Positions 19,121 to 30,484 of a stretch of 64,000 bases of DNA are shown piece by piece. Source of the DNA: Streptomyces sedi (GTDB lineage: Bacteria; Actinomycetota; Actinomycetes; Streptomycetales; Streptomycetaceae); the NCBI RefSeq assembly GCF_006335015.1, contig NZ_VDGT01000018.1, forward strand, positions 1 to 64,000, in the 5' to 3' direction. A model generated the notes under the pieces. The model had not been told where the DNA came from. It searched no databases and saw only the letters and a list, made by a program, of their open reading frames with translations. Positions within the stretch are counted from its first letter, which is position 1. Each line of letters opens with the position of its first letter. Position numbers and translations under genes: made by a program.

Positions 19121-22100
19121 TCAGGCGCGCGGCTTCTCGCGCATCTCGTAGGTGGCGATGACGTCGTCGATCTTGATGTCGTTGAAGTTCCCGAGGTTGA
19201 TACCGCCCTCGAAGCCTTCCCTGATCTCGGTCACGTCGTCCTTGAAGCGGCGCAGGCCCTCGATGGAGAGGTTCTCCGCGATGACCTTGCCGTCGCGCAC
19301 CAGCCGCGCCTTGGTGTTCCGCCGGACCTCGCCGGAGCGGATGAGCACACCCGCGATGTTGCCCAGCTTGGACGAGCGGAAGACCTCGCGGATCTCGGCC
19401 GTGCCCAGCTCGACTTCCTCGTACTCCGGCTTGAGGAGACCCTTCAGGGCCGCCTCGATCTCCTCGATCGCCTGGTAGATGACCGAGTAGTACCGGACGT
19501 CCACGCCCTCGCGCTCGGCGGCCTGGGTGGCACGCCCCTCGGCGCGGACGTTGAAGCCGATCACGATCGCGTCGGAGCCGGCCGCCAGGTCGATGTCGGT
19601 CTCGGTGACCGCGCCGACGCCCCGGTGGAGCACCCGCAGGTCGACACCCTCGCCGACGTCGAGCTGGAGCAGCGAGGCCTCCAGGGCCTCGACCGAACCG
19701 GACGCGTCGCCCTTGATGATGAGGTTGAGCTGCTGGACCTCGCCGGCCGCCAGCACCTTGTCCAGGTCCTCCAGGGAGACCCTGCGGGTGCGCTTGGCGA
19801 ACGCCGCGTTCCGCTCGCGGGCGGCGCGCTTCTCGGCGATCTGCCGCGCGGTGCGGTCCTCGCCGACCACCAGGAAGTTGTCCCCGGCGCCCGGCACGTT
19901 GGTCAGACCCTGCACCAGCACCGGCGTGGCGGGGCCCGCCTCCTGGACGTTGCGCCCGGCGTCGTCGAGCATCGCCCGGACGCGGCCGTGCGCGTCGCCG
20001 GCGACCATCGTGTCGCCGACCCGCAGCGTGCCGCGCTGCACCAGCACCGTGGCGACGGCGCCGCGGCCCCGGTCGAGGTGGGCCTCGATCGCGATGCCCT
20101 GGGCGGCCTGGCGGGGGTTGGCCCGCAGGTCGAGGGCGGCGTCGGCGGTGAGGACCACCGCTTCCAGCAGACCCTCGATGTTCTCGCCCTGCTTGGCGGA
20201 GATGTCGACGAACATCGTGTCGCCGCCGTACTCCTCGGCCACCAGGCCGAACTCGGTCAGCTGACCGCGCACCTTCGCCGGGTCGGCGCCCTCGACGTCG
20301 ATCTTGTTGACCGCGACGACGATCGGGACCTCGGCGGCCTTGGCGTGGTTCAACGCCTCGATCGTCTGCGGCATCACGCCGTCGTTGGCCGCGACCACCA
20401 GGATCGCGATGTCGGTGGACTTGGCACCGCGGGCACGCATGGCGGTGAACGCCTCGTGGCCCGGGGTGTCGATGAAGGTGATCCGCCGCTCGTCGCCGTT
20501 GACCTCGGTGGAGACCTGGTAGGCACCGATGTGCTGGGTGATGCCGCCGGCCTCGCCCTCGATGACGTTCGTCTTGCGGATCGCGTCCAGCAGACGGGTC
20601 TTACCGTGGTCGACGTGGCCCATGACGGTGACCACCGGGGGCCTGGCGACGAGGGCCTCCTCGCCGCCCTCGTCCTCGCCGAACTCGATGTCGAAGGACT
20701 CCAGCAGCTCGCGGTCCTCCTCCTCCGGGCTGACGATCTGAACCGTGTAGTTCATCTCCTCGCCCAGCAGCTGGAGGGTCGCGTCGGAGACCGACTGCGT
20801 CGCCGTGACCATCTCGCCCAGGTTGAAGAGCACCTGGACCAGCGAGGCCGGGTTCGCGTTGATCTTCTCGGCGAAGTCCGTCAGCGACGCGCCACGGGAG
20901 AGGCGGATGGCCTCGCCCTTGCCGCGCGGCAGCATCACGCCGCCGATCGACGGGGCCTGCATGGCCTCGTACTCCTGGCGACGCTGCCGCTTCGACTTGC
21001 GCCCGCGCCGCGCCGGGCCGCCGGGGCGGCCGAAGGCGCCCTGCGTGCCGCCGCGGCCACCGGGGCCGCCGGGACGGCCGCCGAAGCCGCCGGGACGGCC
21101 GGCGAAGCCGCCGCCACCGCCCGGACGGGTGCCGGTGCCGCCGCCGGGACGGCCGGCGAAGCCGCCGCCGCCACCCGGACGGCCACCGCCGCCACCGCGG
21201 CCGGCGAAGCCGCCGCCACCGGGACGACCGCCGCCGCCACCGGGGCGGCCACCGCCGCCACCGGGGCCGCCGGGACGGCCGCCGGCCGACGGGCGCTGCG
21301 GCATCATGCCCGGGTTCGGGCGGTTACCGCCGGGACCGGGACGCGGGGCGCCGCCCTGCGGGCGAGGCATGTTGCCCGGGGTGGCGCGACCGCCGCCCGG
21401 GGCCTGGGGGCGCGGACCGCCCTGGGACGGGGCGCCGCCGCCGGGACGCGGCGCGCCGCCGCCGCCCTGCGCCGGACCCGGGCGCGGCCCGGGACGCGGT
21501 GCCTGCTGCGGGCGCGCCATGCCGGTGGAACCACCGGTGGAGAACGGGTTGTTGCCCGGCCGGGGACCGGCGGGGCGGCCACCCGGCTTGGGGCCGGCCG
21601 GCTTGCCGCCGCCCGGCTTCTGCTGGCCACCGGGCTTGGGGGCCGGACGGGCGCCGGGCTTGGGGGCCTGGCGCTCGGCGGCCGAACGCTCGGGGCGCGG
21701 CGCCGGACGGGCGGCCTCGCCCTGCGGGGCCGTGAACTCGGGGTTGGCCGGCGTGCTCGGGGCCGCCGGCGTACTCGGGGCGGCCGGCGTGCTCGGGGCG
21801 GCCGGCTGCTGCTGCGGGGCCGGCGCGGCCGGACCCGGCTTGGGGCCGGGACGGGGACCGCCCGGCTTCGGTGCGGCGCCACCCGGCTTGGGCGCGCCCG
21901 GCCTGGGGGCCGAGGCGCCCGGCTTCGGGGCGCCGGGCCTGGGGGCACCCGGCTTGGGGGCGCCCGGCTTGGCGGGCTTACGGCCGGAGCCGTTACCCGT
22001 GTTCAGCGCATCAGTCAGTTTGCGTACGACCGGCGCCTCGATCGTCGAGGACGCCGAACGGACGAACTCACCCAGCTCCTGGAGTTTGGCCATGACGACC

Positions 22101-22153
22101 TTGCTCTCAACTCCAAGCTCCTTGGCGAGCTCGTATACCCGGACCTTAGCCAC
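19121..22153 (-). CDS. infB: Translation initiation factor IF-2
   Basis: IF-2 is the GTPase that brings fMet-tRNA to the 30S subunit and promotes subunit joining. Order: IF2_N domain ([23 protein letters not shown]), about 330 residues of Gly/Pro/Arg-rich linker (residues 50-380), a second IF2_N domain, and the G domain with G1 GHVDHGKT (near 510), G3 [15 protein letters not shown] and G4 NKID. Domains II-IV complete the 1010 residues. The long linker is typical for Streptomyces. The gene sits in the nusA-ylxR-infB order seen widely in bacteria. Confidence 0.97.
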   Translation of the reverse strand: MAKVRVYELAKELGVESKVVMAKLQELGEFVRSASSTIEAPVVRKLTDALNTGNGSGRKPAKPGAPKPGAPRPGAPKPGASAPRPGAPKPGGAAPKPGGPRPGPKPGPAAPAPQQQPAAPSTPAAPSTPAAPSTPANPEFTAPQGEAARPAPRPERSAAERQAPKPGARPAPKPGGQQKPGGGKPAGPKPGGRPAGPRPGNNPFSTGGSTGMARPQQAPRPGPRPGPAQGGGGAPRPGGGAPSQGGPRPQAPGGGRATPGNMPRPQGGAPRPGPGGNRPNPGMMPQRPSAGGRPGGPGGGGGRPGGGGGRPGGGGFAGRGGGGGRPGGGGGFAGRPGGGTGTRPGGGGGFAGRPGGFGGRPGGPGGRGGTQGAFGRPGGPARRGRKSKRQRRQEYEAMQAPSIGGVMLPRGKGEAIRLSRGASLTDFAEKINANPASLVQVLFNLGEMVTATQSVSDATLQLLGEEMNYTVQIVSPEEEDRELLESFDIEFGEDEGGEEALVARPPVVTVMGHVDHGKTRLLDAIRKTNVIEGEAGGITQHIGAYQVSTEVNGDERRITFIDTPGHEAFTAMRARGAKSTDIAILVVAANDGVMPQTIEALNHAKAAEVPIVVAVNKIDVEGADPAKVRGQLTEFGLVAEEYGGDTMFVDISAKQGENIEGLLEAVVLTADAALDLRANPRQAAQGIAIEAHLDRGRGAVATVLVQRGTLRVGDTMVAGDAHGRVRAMLDDAGRNVQEAGPATPVLVQGLTNVPGAGDNFLVVGEDRTARQIAEKRAARERNAAFAKRTRRVSLEDLDKVLAAGEVQQLNLIIKGDASGSVEALEASLLQLDVGEGVDLRVLHRGVGAVTETDIDLAAGSDAIVIGFNVRAEGRATQAAEREGVDVRYYSVIYQAIEEIEAALKGLLKPEYEEVELGTAEIREVFRSSKLGNIAGVLIRSGEVRRNTKARLVRDGKVIAENLSIEGLRRFKDDVTEIREGFEGGINLGNFNDIKIDDVIATYEMREKPRA

Positions 22154-22306
22154 TTCGCTCCTTATACGGTCCGGGGGTCGGTCGTCCGCCGGACCTTCGC
22201 TACTTCACGGGCGTACTCATCGCGTACTCATCGAGTGCTCATCGCAATCTCGACCTACTTCCAACTCGCGAGGTACCTACCGTGCGGACCATCCGCACGA
22301 CGCTTC

Positions 22307-22585
22307 TTACGGTGCCGCCTGGCCGACGGCCGTGCGCAGCCGCCCTACGTCGAGCGGTCCCTGGACCCGGAAGGCCCGTGGGAACGCCCGGCGGCGAACC
22401 GCCTGCTCAAGACAGGTCGGCGTGGGGTGAAGATACGCTCCCCGACCGGGCAGCGTACCGCGAAGATCAGGGACACAGCGACCCTCGATCACCACCACAC
22501 GCAGCAGCCCGTCCCGGGGATGACGCTGCCGGCACCCGACACAGGTGCGCTCAGGGCAGGCTGGTGCATGGCTCCGGCCAGACAC
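22307..22585 (-). CDS. ylxR: YlxR family RNA-binding protein (DUF448)
   Basis: A 92-residue protein with the DUF448 motif PERTCVGCRQRHPRDGLLRVV near the N terminus, then GRGAYLHPTPTCLEQAVRRRAFPRAFR. YlxR is a small basic protein coded between nusA and infB in many bacteria. It is thought to bind RNA, and has been linked to RNase P in Bacillus. The GTG start at 22585 follows GGGGAGG. The gene is separated from infB by 153 bases that contain short direct repeats (TACTCATCG). Confidence 0.9.
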   Translation of the reverse strand: MSGRSHAPACPERTCVGCRQRHPRDGLLRVVVIEGRCVPDLRGTLPGRGAYLHPTPTCLEQAVRRRAFPRAFRVQGPLDVGRLRTAVGQAAP

Positions 22586-22706
22586 GTTGATTCTACCTCC
22601 CCTCGCACCCGCCCCACGAACGGGCCGGGTACCAGGATCATGCGACGCCGCCGGCCCCTCGGAGCTTCCCGAGTGGCCGGCGGAACGGCTTCGCCGAGAC
22701 GGCGGG

Positions 22707-23720
22707 TCAGTCGTCCGAGGCGCCCGGTTCGGTGTCCGGGCGGATGTCGATCCGCCAGCCGGTCAGCCGGGCGGCGAGCCGGGCGTTCTGCCCCTCCTTG
22801 CCGATGGCGAGGGAGAGTTGGTAGTCCGGCACGGTGACCCGCGCGGACCTCGCCGCCTCGTCCACCACGTCGACCTTGCTGACCCTGGCCGGGGACAGCG
22901 CGTTCGCCACCAGCTGGGCCGGGTCGTCCGACCAGTCGACGATGTCGATCTTCTCGCCGTGCAGCTCGGCCATCACCGCGCGGACCCGGCCGCCCATCGG
23001 GCCGATGCAGGCGCCCTTGGCGTTGAGCCCGGGGCGCAGCGAGCGCACCGCGATCTTGGTGCGGTGGCCCGCCTCCCTGGCGATGGCGGCGATCTCGACG
23101 GAGCCGTCGGCGATCTCCGGGACCTCCAGCTCGAAGAGCTTGCGGACCAGGTTCGGGTGGGTGCGGGAGAGCGTGACCGAGGGGCCGCGCGCGCCCTTGA
23201 CGACCCGGACCACGTAGCAGCGCACCCGTGCGCCGTGCGCGTAGGTCTCCCCCGGCACCTGCTCCTGTGGCGGGAGGATCGCCTCCAGCCGGCCGATGTC
23301 CACCAGCACGCTCTTGGGGTCCCTGCCCTGCTGGACGACGCCGGCGACCACGTCGCCCTCACGCCCCGCGTACTCCCCGAAGGTCACGTCCTCCTCGGCG
23401 TCCCGCAGCCGCTGGAGGATGACCTGCTTGGCGGTGGTCGCGGCGATCCGGCCGAAGCCCTGCGGGGTGTCGTCGAACTCCTTGGGCTCCCTCGGCTCGC
23501 CGTCCGGGTCGTCCGGCCCGGTCAGGTCCTCGGGGTCCTCCCTGGCCCAGACCGTGACGTGGCCCGAGGCGCGGTCCAGCACGACACGTGCGGAACGGCG
23601 GCTGCCCTCGCTGCGGTGGTAGGCGATCAGCAGCGCCGACTCGATCGCCTCGACCAGCAGGTCGAAGGAGATCTCCTTCTCGCGGACCAGCCCTCTGAGG
23701 GCACTCATGTCGATGTCCAC
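22707..23720 (-). CDS. nusA: Transcription termination/antitermination factor NusA
   Basis: NusA binds RNA polymerase and modulates pausing, termination and rRNA antitermination. The N-terminal domain ([36 protein letters not shown] in outline) is followed by an S1 domain ([22 protein letters not shown]). Two KH domains follow ([44 protein letters not shown]). At 337 residues it lacks the C-terminal acidic repeats of E. coli NusA, as is normal for actinobacteria. The start GTG follows AAGGAGG, which lies within the last codons of rimP three bases away. Confidence 0.96.
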   Translation of the reverse strand: MDIDMSALRGLVREKEISFDLLVEAIESALLIAYHRSEGSRRSARVVLDRASGHVTVWAREDPEDLTGPDDPDGEPREPKEFDDTPQGFGRIAATTAKQVILQRLRDAEEDVTFGEYAGREGDVVAGVVQQGRDPKSVLVDIGRLEAILPPQEQVPGETYAHGARVRCYVVRVVKGARGPSVTLSRTHPNLVRKLFELEVPEIADGSVEIAAIAREAGHRTKIAVRSLRPGLNAKGACIGPMGGRVRAVMAELHGEKIDIVDWSDDPAQLVANALSPARVSKVDVVDEAARSARVTVPDYQLSLAIGKEGQNARLAARLTGWRIDIRPDTEPGASDD

Positions 23721-23723
23721 GGT

Positions 23724-24245
23724 CTACGCCTCCTTCAGGCTCTCGTCGCCGGACGTGGCCGGCTGCCGCCCCGCCGGGCGGTTGAACTCCAACTCGACGC
23801 GCGCCTTGGCGATCTCGGAGAAGGCGAACCGGCGGGGCGTGGCCTTGCGGCCCTTCTCCCCCGGCACCTCGACGTCGACGCCCTCCTCGTCGACCGCGAC
23901 CAGCCGCGCGACGACGTCCGCGCCCTGGTGCGGGCGCAGCCACAGCAGCCGGCCGACGGAACGGCGGTAGTGCCGGGGCTCGGTGAGCGGGCGTTCGGCG
24001 CCGGGGGAGGTGACCTCCAGGACGTAGGTGTCGCCGCCCATCAGGTCGTCGGCGTCCAGCGCCTCGGAGATCTGGCGGCTCAGCTCGGCGCAGGCGTCCA
24101 GGCCCACGCCCTCGTCCGTGTCCACCACGACCTGGAGGACCCGGCGCCGCCCGGCCGTGGTGATCTTCACTTCCTCAAGGTCCATCGCGTGCTCGGTGGC
24201 CAGCGGCTGGACCAACTCCCGCAGCCTGTCGATCTGGGTGCTCAT
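23724..24245 (-). CDS. rimP: Ribosome maturation factor RimP
   Basis: RimP helps assemble the 30S subunit. The N-terminal domain (STQIDRLRELVQPLATEHAMDLEEVKI) is followed by VVDTDEGVGLDACAELSRQISEALD and YVLEVTSPGAERPLTEPRHYRR, the family signature. A C-terminal SH3-like domain follows. I start at the ATG at 24245, after GAGGAGTCACCCGG, giving 173 residues; the frame upstream to 24476 is non-coding. It is first in the rimP-nusA-ylxR-infB run. Confidence 0.95.
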   Translation of the reverse strand: MSTQIDRLRELVQPLATEHAMDLEEVKITTAGRRRVLQVVVDTDEGVGLDACAELSRQISEALDADDLMGGDTYVLEVTSPGAERPLTEPRHYRRSVGRLLWLRPHQGADVVARLVAVDEEGVDVEVPGEKGRKATPRRFAFSEIAKARVELEFNRPAGRQPATSGDESLKEA

Positions 24246-24496
24246 CCGGGTGACTCCTCGGCCGCGTCTGCTGTTGTGGGACGGCGCTCGCTCGCTGCCC
24301 CGTGCGGGAAGCCTATCGTCTGCCGCGTGGAACGCCGACCGCGCTGGCCTGGGCGCTGGCACGCCGGGAGACGGGGCGGCACCGGGTTGGGCCCGGGGCA
24401 CGGGTACGCTCACGGGGCGGTGATCTTCCCGGCTCCCCGGGGGGCGCCGGTCCGCCCCAACGACGCGCTCCGACACGGAAACTGCGGGGAAGAATC

Positions 24497-24982
24497 ATGC
24501 CTCTCGGCCTGTCAAGACGTACCCTCCTGTCCGCCGGTGTCGCCCTCCCGCTGGCCGGCCTGTCGACCAGTTGTTCGAGCGACGCGGGGTCCAGGCCGGG
24601 CGGCAGCCCGGTCTCGGCGGTGAGCGTGCAGGGTCTGCGGCGCAGGACCGCCAGGGACAGCACGACGCTGGTCGCCAGGTACGAGGCGACCGAGCGGGCG
24701 CATCCGGCGCTGGTCGAGCCGCTGGCGCCGTTCCGCGCGGTGGCGCTCGCGCATCTGCGGGCGCTGCGCGACGGCGGTCCGTCCGGCCCCTCGGGACAGG
24801 CGCCCGAGGTGCCGCCGGCGCCCGCGGACGCGGTGGGCGCGCTGATCGAGGCGGAGCGGCGGATCGCGGAGGAACGGCTGGCCGCCGTGACCGAGGCGCC
24901 GCCCGAACTGGCCAGGCTGCTGGCCTCGTTGGCGGCGGCGGGGGCGGCCCAGGCGCAGCTGCTTGAGGGGGTGCGGGCATGA
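24497..24982 (+). CDS. Putative lipoprotein, Tat-type signal, unknown function
   Basis: A 161-residue protein. Its N terminus MPLGLSRRTLLSAGVALPLA carries a twin-arginine signature (S6-R7-R8), followed by LSTSC with Cys26 as the likely lipidation site; the lipobox is imperfect. The mature part is Ala/Glu-rich and predicted helical (ADAVGALIEAERRIAEERLAAV). The start follows GCGGGGAAG. It is divergent from rimP and overlaps the next gene by ATGA, so the two are translationally coupled. That neighbour is a ferritin-like DUF4439 protein, which suggests a joint role at the cell surface. The actual activity is unknown. Confidence 0.8.
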   Translation: MPLGLSRRTLLSAGVALPLAGLSTSCSSDAGSRPGGSPVSAVSVQGLRRRTARDSTTLVARYEATERAHPALVEPLAPFRAVALAHLRALRDGGPSGPSGQAPEVPPAPADAVGALIEAERRIAEERLAAVTEAPPELARLLASLAAAGAAQAQLLEGVRA

Positions 24983-25452
24983 GGCGCGGCCAGGACGAGC
25001 CGGCGTCGCTTGAGGCGACGCAGGCGGCGTTGGCCGCCGAGCACGCGGCGGTCTACGGCTACGGCGTGGTCGGCGCGCGGCTGGACGGGGACGAGCGCGC
25101 CACCTGGGCGCGGGAGGCGTATGACGCGCACCGCGCGCGGCGGGAGGTGCTCCAGGGCGAGGTGCGGGAGCTGGGCGCCACCCCGGTGGCCTCGGCCGCG
25201 GGGTACGCGCTGCCGTTTCGCGTGGACGACGCGGAGGGCGCCGCGCGGCTGGCCGCCGAGCTGGAGAGCGGGCTGACCGGCGCCTACGCGGATCTGGTGC
25301 GGGCCGCCGAGGGGGGCGCCAGGGCGGAGGCGGCGCGTGCGCTGCGCGACGCGGCGCTGCGGGCGGCGCGCTGGCGGGGGCGGGTGGATGCCTTCCCCGG
25401 CCTGTCGGAGTACGGGGCCGAGGCCGAAGAGGAGACCGAAGGGGGCGGCTGA
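24979..25452 (+). CDS. Ferritin-like domain protein (DUF4439)
   Basis: A 157-residue, almost all-helical protein. The first helix (LEATQAALAAEHAAVYGYGVVGARL) has the E-H spacing of a ferritin-like bundle. The second (YDAHRARREVLQGEVRELGATPVASAAGYALPF) is the typical DUF4439 segment. No signal peptide is present, while the protein encoded just upstream is exported. Metal ligands appear partly conserved, so redox activity is not certain. It is coupled to the upstream lipoprotein gene by a 4-bp overlap and sits 4 bases before the next gene. Confidence 0.82.
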   Translation: MRRGQDEPASLEATQAALAAEHAAVYGYGVVGARLDGDERATWAREAYDAHRARREVLQGEVRELGATPVASAAGYALPFRVDDAEGAARLAAELESGLTGAYADLVRAAEGGARAEAARALRDAALRAARWRGRVDAFPGLSEYGAEAEEETEGGG

Positions 25453-25456
25453 GTTC

Positions 25457-26371
25457 ATGGAGGCGGCACGGGGACTGGCGCCGGAGCGGTTGCGGGCGGC
25501 GCAGCCGCCGACGGCGGCCGGCTGGCTCGAAGGACTGCCGGGGTTGGCCGAGCGGCTGGTGGGACGTTTCGGGCTGACGGTGGAGCGGCTGGTCGAGCCG
25601 GGGGGCAGGGCCAGCGTGACGCTGCTGGTGCGGCGCGCGGACGGCTCCCGGGCGGCGCTCAAGCTGCTCGCGCCCGGGGAGGCAGGTCAACCACCGCCCG
25701 CCGCGCTGGAGTTGGCCGCGCTGCGCCGCTGGGACGGTCTGGGGGCCGTGCGGGTGCTGGACGCCGCGCCCGAGGAGGGCGCGCTGCTGCTGGAGCGGCT
25801 GCGGGGGGAGACCTCGCTGCGTTCGCTGCCGGACGCCAAGGCCACGTTGGAGGCGGTCTCCACGGTGCGCCGGCTGTGGGTCGCGCCGGGCGAGGGGCAT
25901 CCGTTCCCCTCGGTGGCGGAGCGGACGGGGGCCGCCCTCGGCGCGTTGCGCGCCGCGGCGGACGGGGAGGCGGGGCCGCTGGTGGAACGGGCGCTTGAGG
26001 TCCGCGACGAGCTGCTGGCCGCGCCGCAGGACGAGGTGCTGCTGCACGGCGACTTCCGGCAGGGCGCGGTGCTGGCGTTCGACGGGGAACGGGCGCCCTG
26101 GCTGGCCGTCGGTCCTGAACCGGCCGTGGGTGAGCGGGCGTTCGACCTGGCCAGGCTGGTGCGGGACCGGCTGCACGACCTGATGGCCTCGCCCGGGGCC
26201 GCCGCTGTCGTGCGGCGGCGGGTGGGCAAGCTCGCCGGCGCCGTGGAGGCCGACCCGGACCGGGTGCGGGACTGGGCGCTCTTCCGCGGGGTGGCCTCGG
26301 GGGTGCGGCAGCTTTCGGTGGGGCGCAGGGCGGACGGCGAGGCGCTGCTGGAGTTCGCCAGCTGGCTGTGA
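25457..26371 (+). CDS. Aminoglycoside phosphotransferase-fold protein
   Basis: A 304-residue protein of the APH/choline-kinase-like fold. The glycine-rich N lobe (VEPGGRASVTLLVRRADGSRAALKLL) supplies the ATP lysine. The hinge is LLLERLRG. The catalytic loop is LLHGDFRQGAVL (near residue 196), and the metal site is around GERAFDLARLVRD, where DxD is reduced to FDLA. The substrate cannot be read from sequence; chromosomal Streptomyces members are usually not resistance enzymes. The gene begins 4 bases after the DUF4439 stop and is probably the third gene of that operon. Confidence 0.82.
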   Translation: MEAARGLAPERLRAAQPPTAAGWLEGLPGLAERLVGRFGLTVERLVEPGGRASVTLLVRRADGSRAALKLLAPGEAGQPPPAALELAALRRWDGLGAVRVLDAAPEEGALLLERLRGETSLRSLPDAKATLEAVSTVRRLWVAPGEGHPFPSVAERTGAALGALRAAADGEAGPLVERALEVRDELLAAPQDEVLLHGDFRQGAVLAFDGERAPWLAVGPEPAVGERAFDLARLVRDRLHDLMASPGAAAVVRRRVGKLAGAVEADPDRVRDWALFRGVASGVRQLSVGRRADGEALLEFASWL

Positions 26372-26380
26372 CGGGCGCGC

Positions 26381-26953
26381 TCAGGGCCGCGGCAGCGGCA
26401 GCGGGGCGCCCATCACGGCGTAGGGGCGGGGCGCGGCGGGGAAGACGACCCGGCGGGCCAGGTCGCGGTAGCCGAGGCGGCGGTAGAGGGCCCTGGCCGG
26501 GGACTCGGTGTCGATGGCGGAGAGGATCGACCGCGGCTGCTCGGCCCCGTCGGTCAGTTGGGTGATCAACCGCCGCCCCGTTCCCCGCTGTTGGCACTCG
26601 GGCAGCACGTGCAGCTCGGTGATGGTGAACGAGCCCTCCAGCCAGGACTCGTTGCCCTCGGCCCGCAGATACGGCTCGACCACGGTGGACCACCACTGCG
26701 CGGTGTCGTTGGGCATCCCGTAGACGAAGCCGACCAGCCGTCCGGTGGAACGCACGGTGGCGCCGAGCGCGCGGGCGCCCGGGGTGGCCAGATGGCGCAG
26801 CACGATGTGACGGCGGACGTTCACCTCGTCCTGGCCGAGCCCGAAGGCCTCCGCCTGCACGGCCAGCGCCTCGTCCACCCGGGCCGCGAGATCCAGGGGA
26901 CCGATGACCACGTCCTGGGCCGCGGGGGCCGCTTCGCCGGGAGAAGGTGTCAT
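26381..26953 (-). CDS. GNAT family N-acetyltransferase
   Basis: A 190-residue protein. The acetyl-CoA site is FTITELHVLPECQQRGTGRRLITQL (motif Q/RxxGxG/A near residue 120), with a C-terminal SPARALYRRLGYRDLARRVVF. The substrate is unknown. It is convergent with the phosphotransferase-fold gene and 70 bases from the next GNAT gene upstream on the same strand. Confidence 0.88.
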   Translation of the reverse strand: MTPSPGEAAPAAQDVVIGPLDLAARVDEALAVQAEAFGLGQDEVNVRRHIVLRHLATPGARALGATVRSTGRLVGFVYGMPNDTAQWWSTVVEPYLRAEGNESWLEGSFTITELHVLPECQQRGTGRRLITQLTDGAEQPRSILSAIDTESPARALYRRLGYRDLARRVVFPAAPRPYAVMGAPLPLPRP

Positions 26954-27021
26954 GCGGGGAGGCTAACGCGCCGCGTCCGCGGCGTCGCGCCCGGCTCCGG
27001 GTCCGGCCGTCGGGCGGGAGG

Positions 27022-27870
27022 TCAGAAGAGCACGCTCATCAGCGCGCCGCTCTCGGTGAAGCCGAGGCGGCGGTAGACGGCGAGCGCCGGGGCGTTGAAG
27101 TCGTTGGCGTAGAGGCTGACCAGCGGCGCGGTCTCGTCGAGCGCGTGGCGCAGCACGGTGGCCAGCCCCCGGGTGGCCAGGCCCTCGCCCCTGCGGTCGG
27201 GCGCGGTCCACACGCCCTGGAGCTGGCAGGTCTGCGGGGTGACGGCGCCGATCTCGGCCTTGAAGACGACCCGGCCCTCCTCCACCCGGGCGAAGCAGCG
27301 GCCGGCGCCGACGATCTCGGCGACCCTGGCCTGGTAGGTGAGGCCCCCGTCGTCCGCGTCCAGCGGGGAGATGCCGACCTCCTCGGTGAACATGTCGACG
27401 GCCGCCGGCAGCACCAGCGGCATCTCGTCCCTGCGCATCCGGCGCACCAGGGGGTCGGGGGGCACCTCGGCGGGCACCGAGCGGGTGACCAGCAGCGGCT
27501 GGCGGGCGCGGACCTCCCTGGCCGGCCCCCAGTGCGGCTCCAGCAGGGCCCACAGGCGGGCGGTGGCGTCCACGGGGCCGACGATGGAGGAGCAGCGGCG
27601 GCCCTGCCGGCGGGCGCGGGCGGCGAACGCGGCGACGGAGTCGTCCTCGGCCTGGACGGGCACGAGGTTGGCTCCGGAGTAGCAGAGGGCGGCGAGCCGC
27701 TCCTCGCGGTAGTGGCCCCACATCTCGCCGCCGAGGTACGGCGGTTCGAGGTGTGAGTCGAGCACCCTGGCGGTGACGAAGGCGTTGGCCACCGGGTCCT
27801 CGTTGAGCAGGGCGAGGACCGCGCCGAGCGCCTCGGGTCCGAGGACCCGCACGGAAGGGGTGGTCAGCAC
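27022..27870 (-). CDS. GNAT family N-acetyltransferase with DUF4081 N-terminal domain
   Basis: A 282-residue protein. The N-terminal half (ALLNEDPVANAFVTARVL, CYSGANLVPV, GRRCSSIVGP) is the DUF4081 pattern that precedes GNAT domains in actinobacteria. The C-terminal half has CQLQGVWTAPDRRGEGLATRGL and VSLYANDFNAPALAVYRRLGF, the acetyl-CoA site. I chose the GTG at 27870, after CCCGAGG; the frame is open to 27912. It lies 84 bases downstream of ispG on the same strand and is found next to ispG in other Streptomyces. Confidence 0.87.
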   Translation of the reverse strand: MLTTPSVRVLGPEALGAVLALLNEDPVANAFVTARVLDSHLEPPYLGGEMWGHYREERLAALCYSGANLVPVQAEDDSVAAFAARARRQGRRCSSIVGPVDATARLWALLEPHWGPAREVRARQPLLVTRSVPAEVPPDPLVRRMRRDEMPLVLPAAVDMFTEEVGISPLDADDGGLTYQARVAEIVGAGRCFARVEEGRVVFKAEIGAVTPQTCQLQGVWTAPDRRGEGLATRGLATVLRHALDETAPLVSLYANDFNAPALAVYRRLGFTESGALMSVLF

Positions 27871-27954
27871 GGTGACGGCCTCGGGGTCACGGACGACGTG
27901 GGGTGCCCGCACTGTACCCCGGGCGCCCGCCGTGCGGGGCCCGGGGCGGCGGCT

Positions 27955-29109
<1,155 letters not shown>

Positions 29110-29179
29110 GGAACGTGCAACCCCAGTGGTCTCGGGTCCGGAATGTGGGCGTCCTCCGCCGCGAAAAGCCTACGGCACA

Positions 29180-30484
29180 TCACCCGGCCAGCCGTACCGG
29201 ACTGACGATATCGGCCGCCAGTACCAGAAGGGTGAAGCAGATGAAGACGCCCGCCACCACGTAGGCCAGCGGCATCAGCCTGGCGACGTCGAACGGCCCG
29301 GGGTCGGGCCTTCGGGTGAGCCTCGCGGCGTTTCTCCGCAGGGACTCCCACAGGGCGCCGGCGATGTGGCCGCCGTCGAGGGGGAGCAGCGGCAGCATGT
29401 TGAAAAGGAAGAGCGAGAGGTTGAACCCGGCGACCAGGAAGAGCGCCGTGGCGAGCTGCTGACTGGCCGGAATGTCCAGGGTGAAGATCTCGCCGCCGAC
29501 CCTCGCCGCGCCCACCACGCCCATCGGGCCGTTCTGGTCGCGTTCCTCCTCGCCGGTGATGGAGTGCCAGAGGTTGGGGATCTTGGACGGCAGGTTGAGC
29601 ATGGCGTCCAGGCCGGTGCTCATGATCTCGCCCATGCGGTCGACGGCCTGCGGGAAGTCCTGCTTCACGATGCCGCTGGCGGGCGAGAACCCGAGGAAGC
29701 CCGCGGTGACGAACTCGCCCCTGACCACGTTGCCGTTGCCGTCGGTCTTGCCCACCTGGTTCTCGATCAGGTCGGCCGTCAGCTCCAGGCGCTCGCCGTC
29801 GCGGACGACGGTGACGGTGGCGACGCCGACCGTGTCCCTGATGCGCTGCTGGAGGTCGCCCCACTCCTCGACGGGCTCGCCGTCGAAGGCGACGATCTCG
29901 TCGCCGGCGCGCAGCCCCGCCTCGGCCGCCGGCGCCGGGGTGTCGTCGGCGCGGCAGTCCCGCTGCTCCTCGCTCTGGGCGATGACGCACTGGGAGACGG
30001 TGGCGACGGTGGTGGTCTGGGTGTTGATCCCGAAGCCCATCAGCACGCCGAGGAAGATCACCACGGCGAGGATGAGGTTCATCGCCGGGCCGGCGAACAT
30101 CACGATCACGCGCTTCCACGGCTTGCGCGTGTAGAACAGCCGCTTCTCGTCCCCGGGCTGCAACTCCTCGAAGGCCGCCGCCCGCGCGTCCTCGATCATG
30201 CCGCGGAACGGGGAGGTGGAGCGCTTGCGGATGTTCCCGTCCTCGCCGGGCGGGAACATGCCGATCATGCGGATGTAGCCGCCCAGCGGCACCGCCTTGA
30301 CGCCGTACTCCGTCTCGCCGCGCCGCCTGGAGAAGATCGTCGGGCCGAAGCCCACCATGAACTGCGGCACCCGCACGCCGAACATCCGGGCGGTCGAGAA
30401 GTGGCCCAGCTCGTGCCAGGCGATGGAGAAGAGCAACCCGAAGACGAACACGAGTATGCCGAGGACGAACATCAGTGCCGTCAT
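29180..30484 (-). CDS. Site-2 intramembrane zinc protease (RseP/RIP1-like)
   Basis: A 434-residue membrane protease. The first helix carries H24-E-L-G-H28. A PDZ domain follows at about 180-270 ([35 protein letters not shown]). The third zinc ligand region is [21 protein letters not shown], with NxxPxxxLDG. Related enzymes cleave anti-sigma factors or other membrane regulators. The ATG at 30484 overlaps the dxr stop as ATGA, and the frame upstream to 30691 lies inside dxr. The dxr-rip-ispG order is widespread in actinobacteria. Confidence 0.95.
   Translation of the reverse strand: MTALMFVLGILVFVFGLLFSIAWHELGHFSTARMFGVRVPQFMVGFGPTIFSRRRGETEYGVKAVPLGGYIRMIGMFPPGEDGNIRKRSTSPFRGMIEDARAAAFEELQPGDEKRLFYTRKPWKRVIVMFAGPAMNLILAVVIFLGVLMGFGINTQTTTVATVSQCVIAQSEEQRDCRADDTPAPAAEAGLRAGDEIVAFDGEPVEEWGDLQQRIRDTVGVATVTVVRDGERLELTADLIENQVGKTDGNGNVVRGEFVTAGFLGFSPASGIVKQDFPQAVDRMGEIMSTGLDAMLNLPSKIPNLWHSITGEEERDQNGPMGVVGAARVGGEIFTLDIPASQQLATALFLVAGFNLSLFLFNMLPLLPLDGGHIAGALWESLRRNAARLTRRPDPGPFDVARLMPLAYVVAGVFICFTLLVLAADIVSPVRLAG

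Noticed and set aside
19625-22837. A 1070-codon open frame antisense to infB
   Set aside because: It runs opposite to a certain infB gene, has no ribosome site and has the Gly/Ala/Arg bias expected from the shadow of a GC-rich gene.
25457-26371. Aminoglycoside resistance gene
   Set aside because: Only the kinase-like fold is supported. Its operon with a lipoprotein and a DUF4439 gene does not suggest resistance, and the late metal-binding motif is altered.
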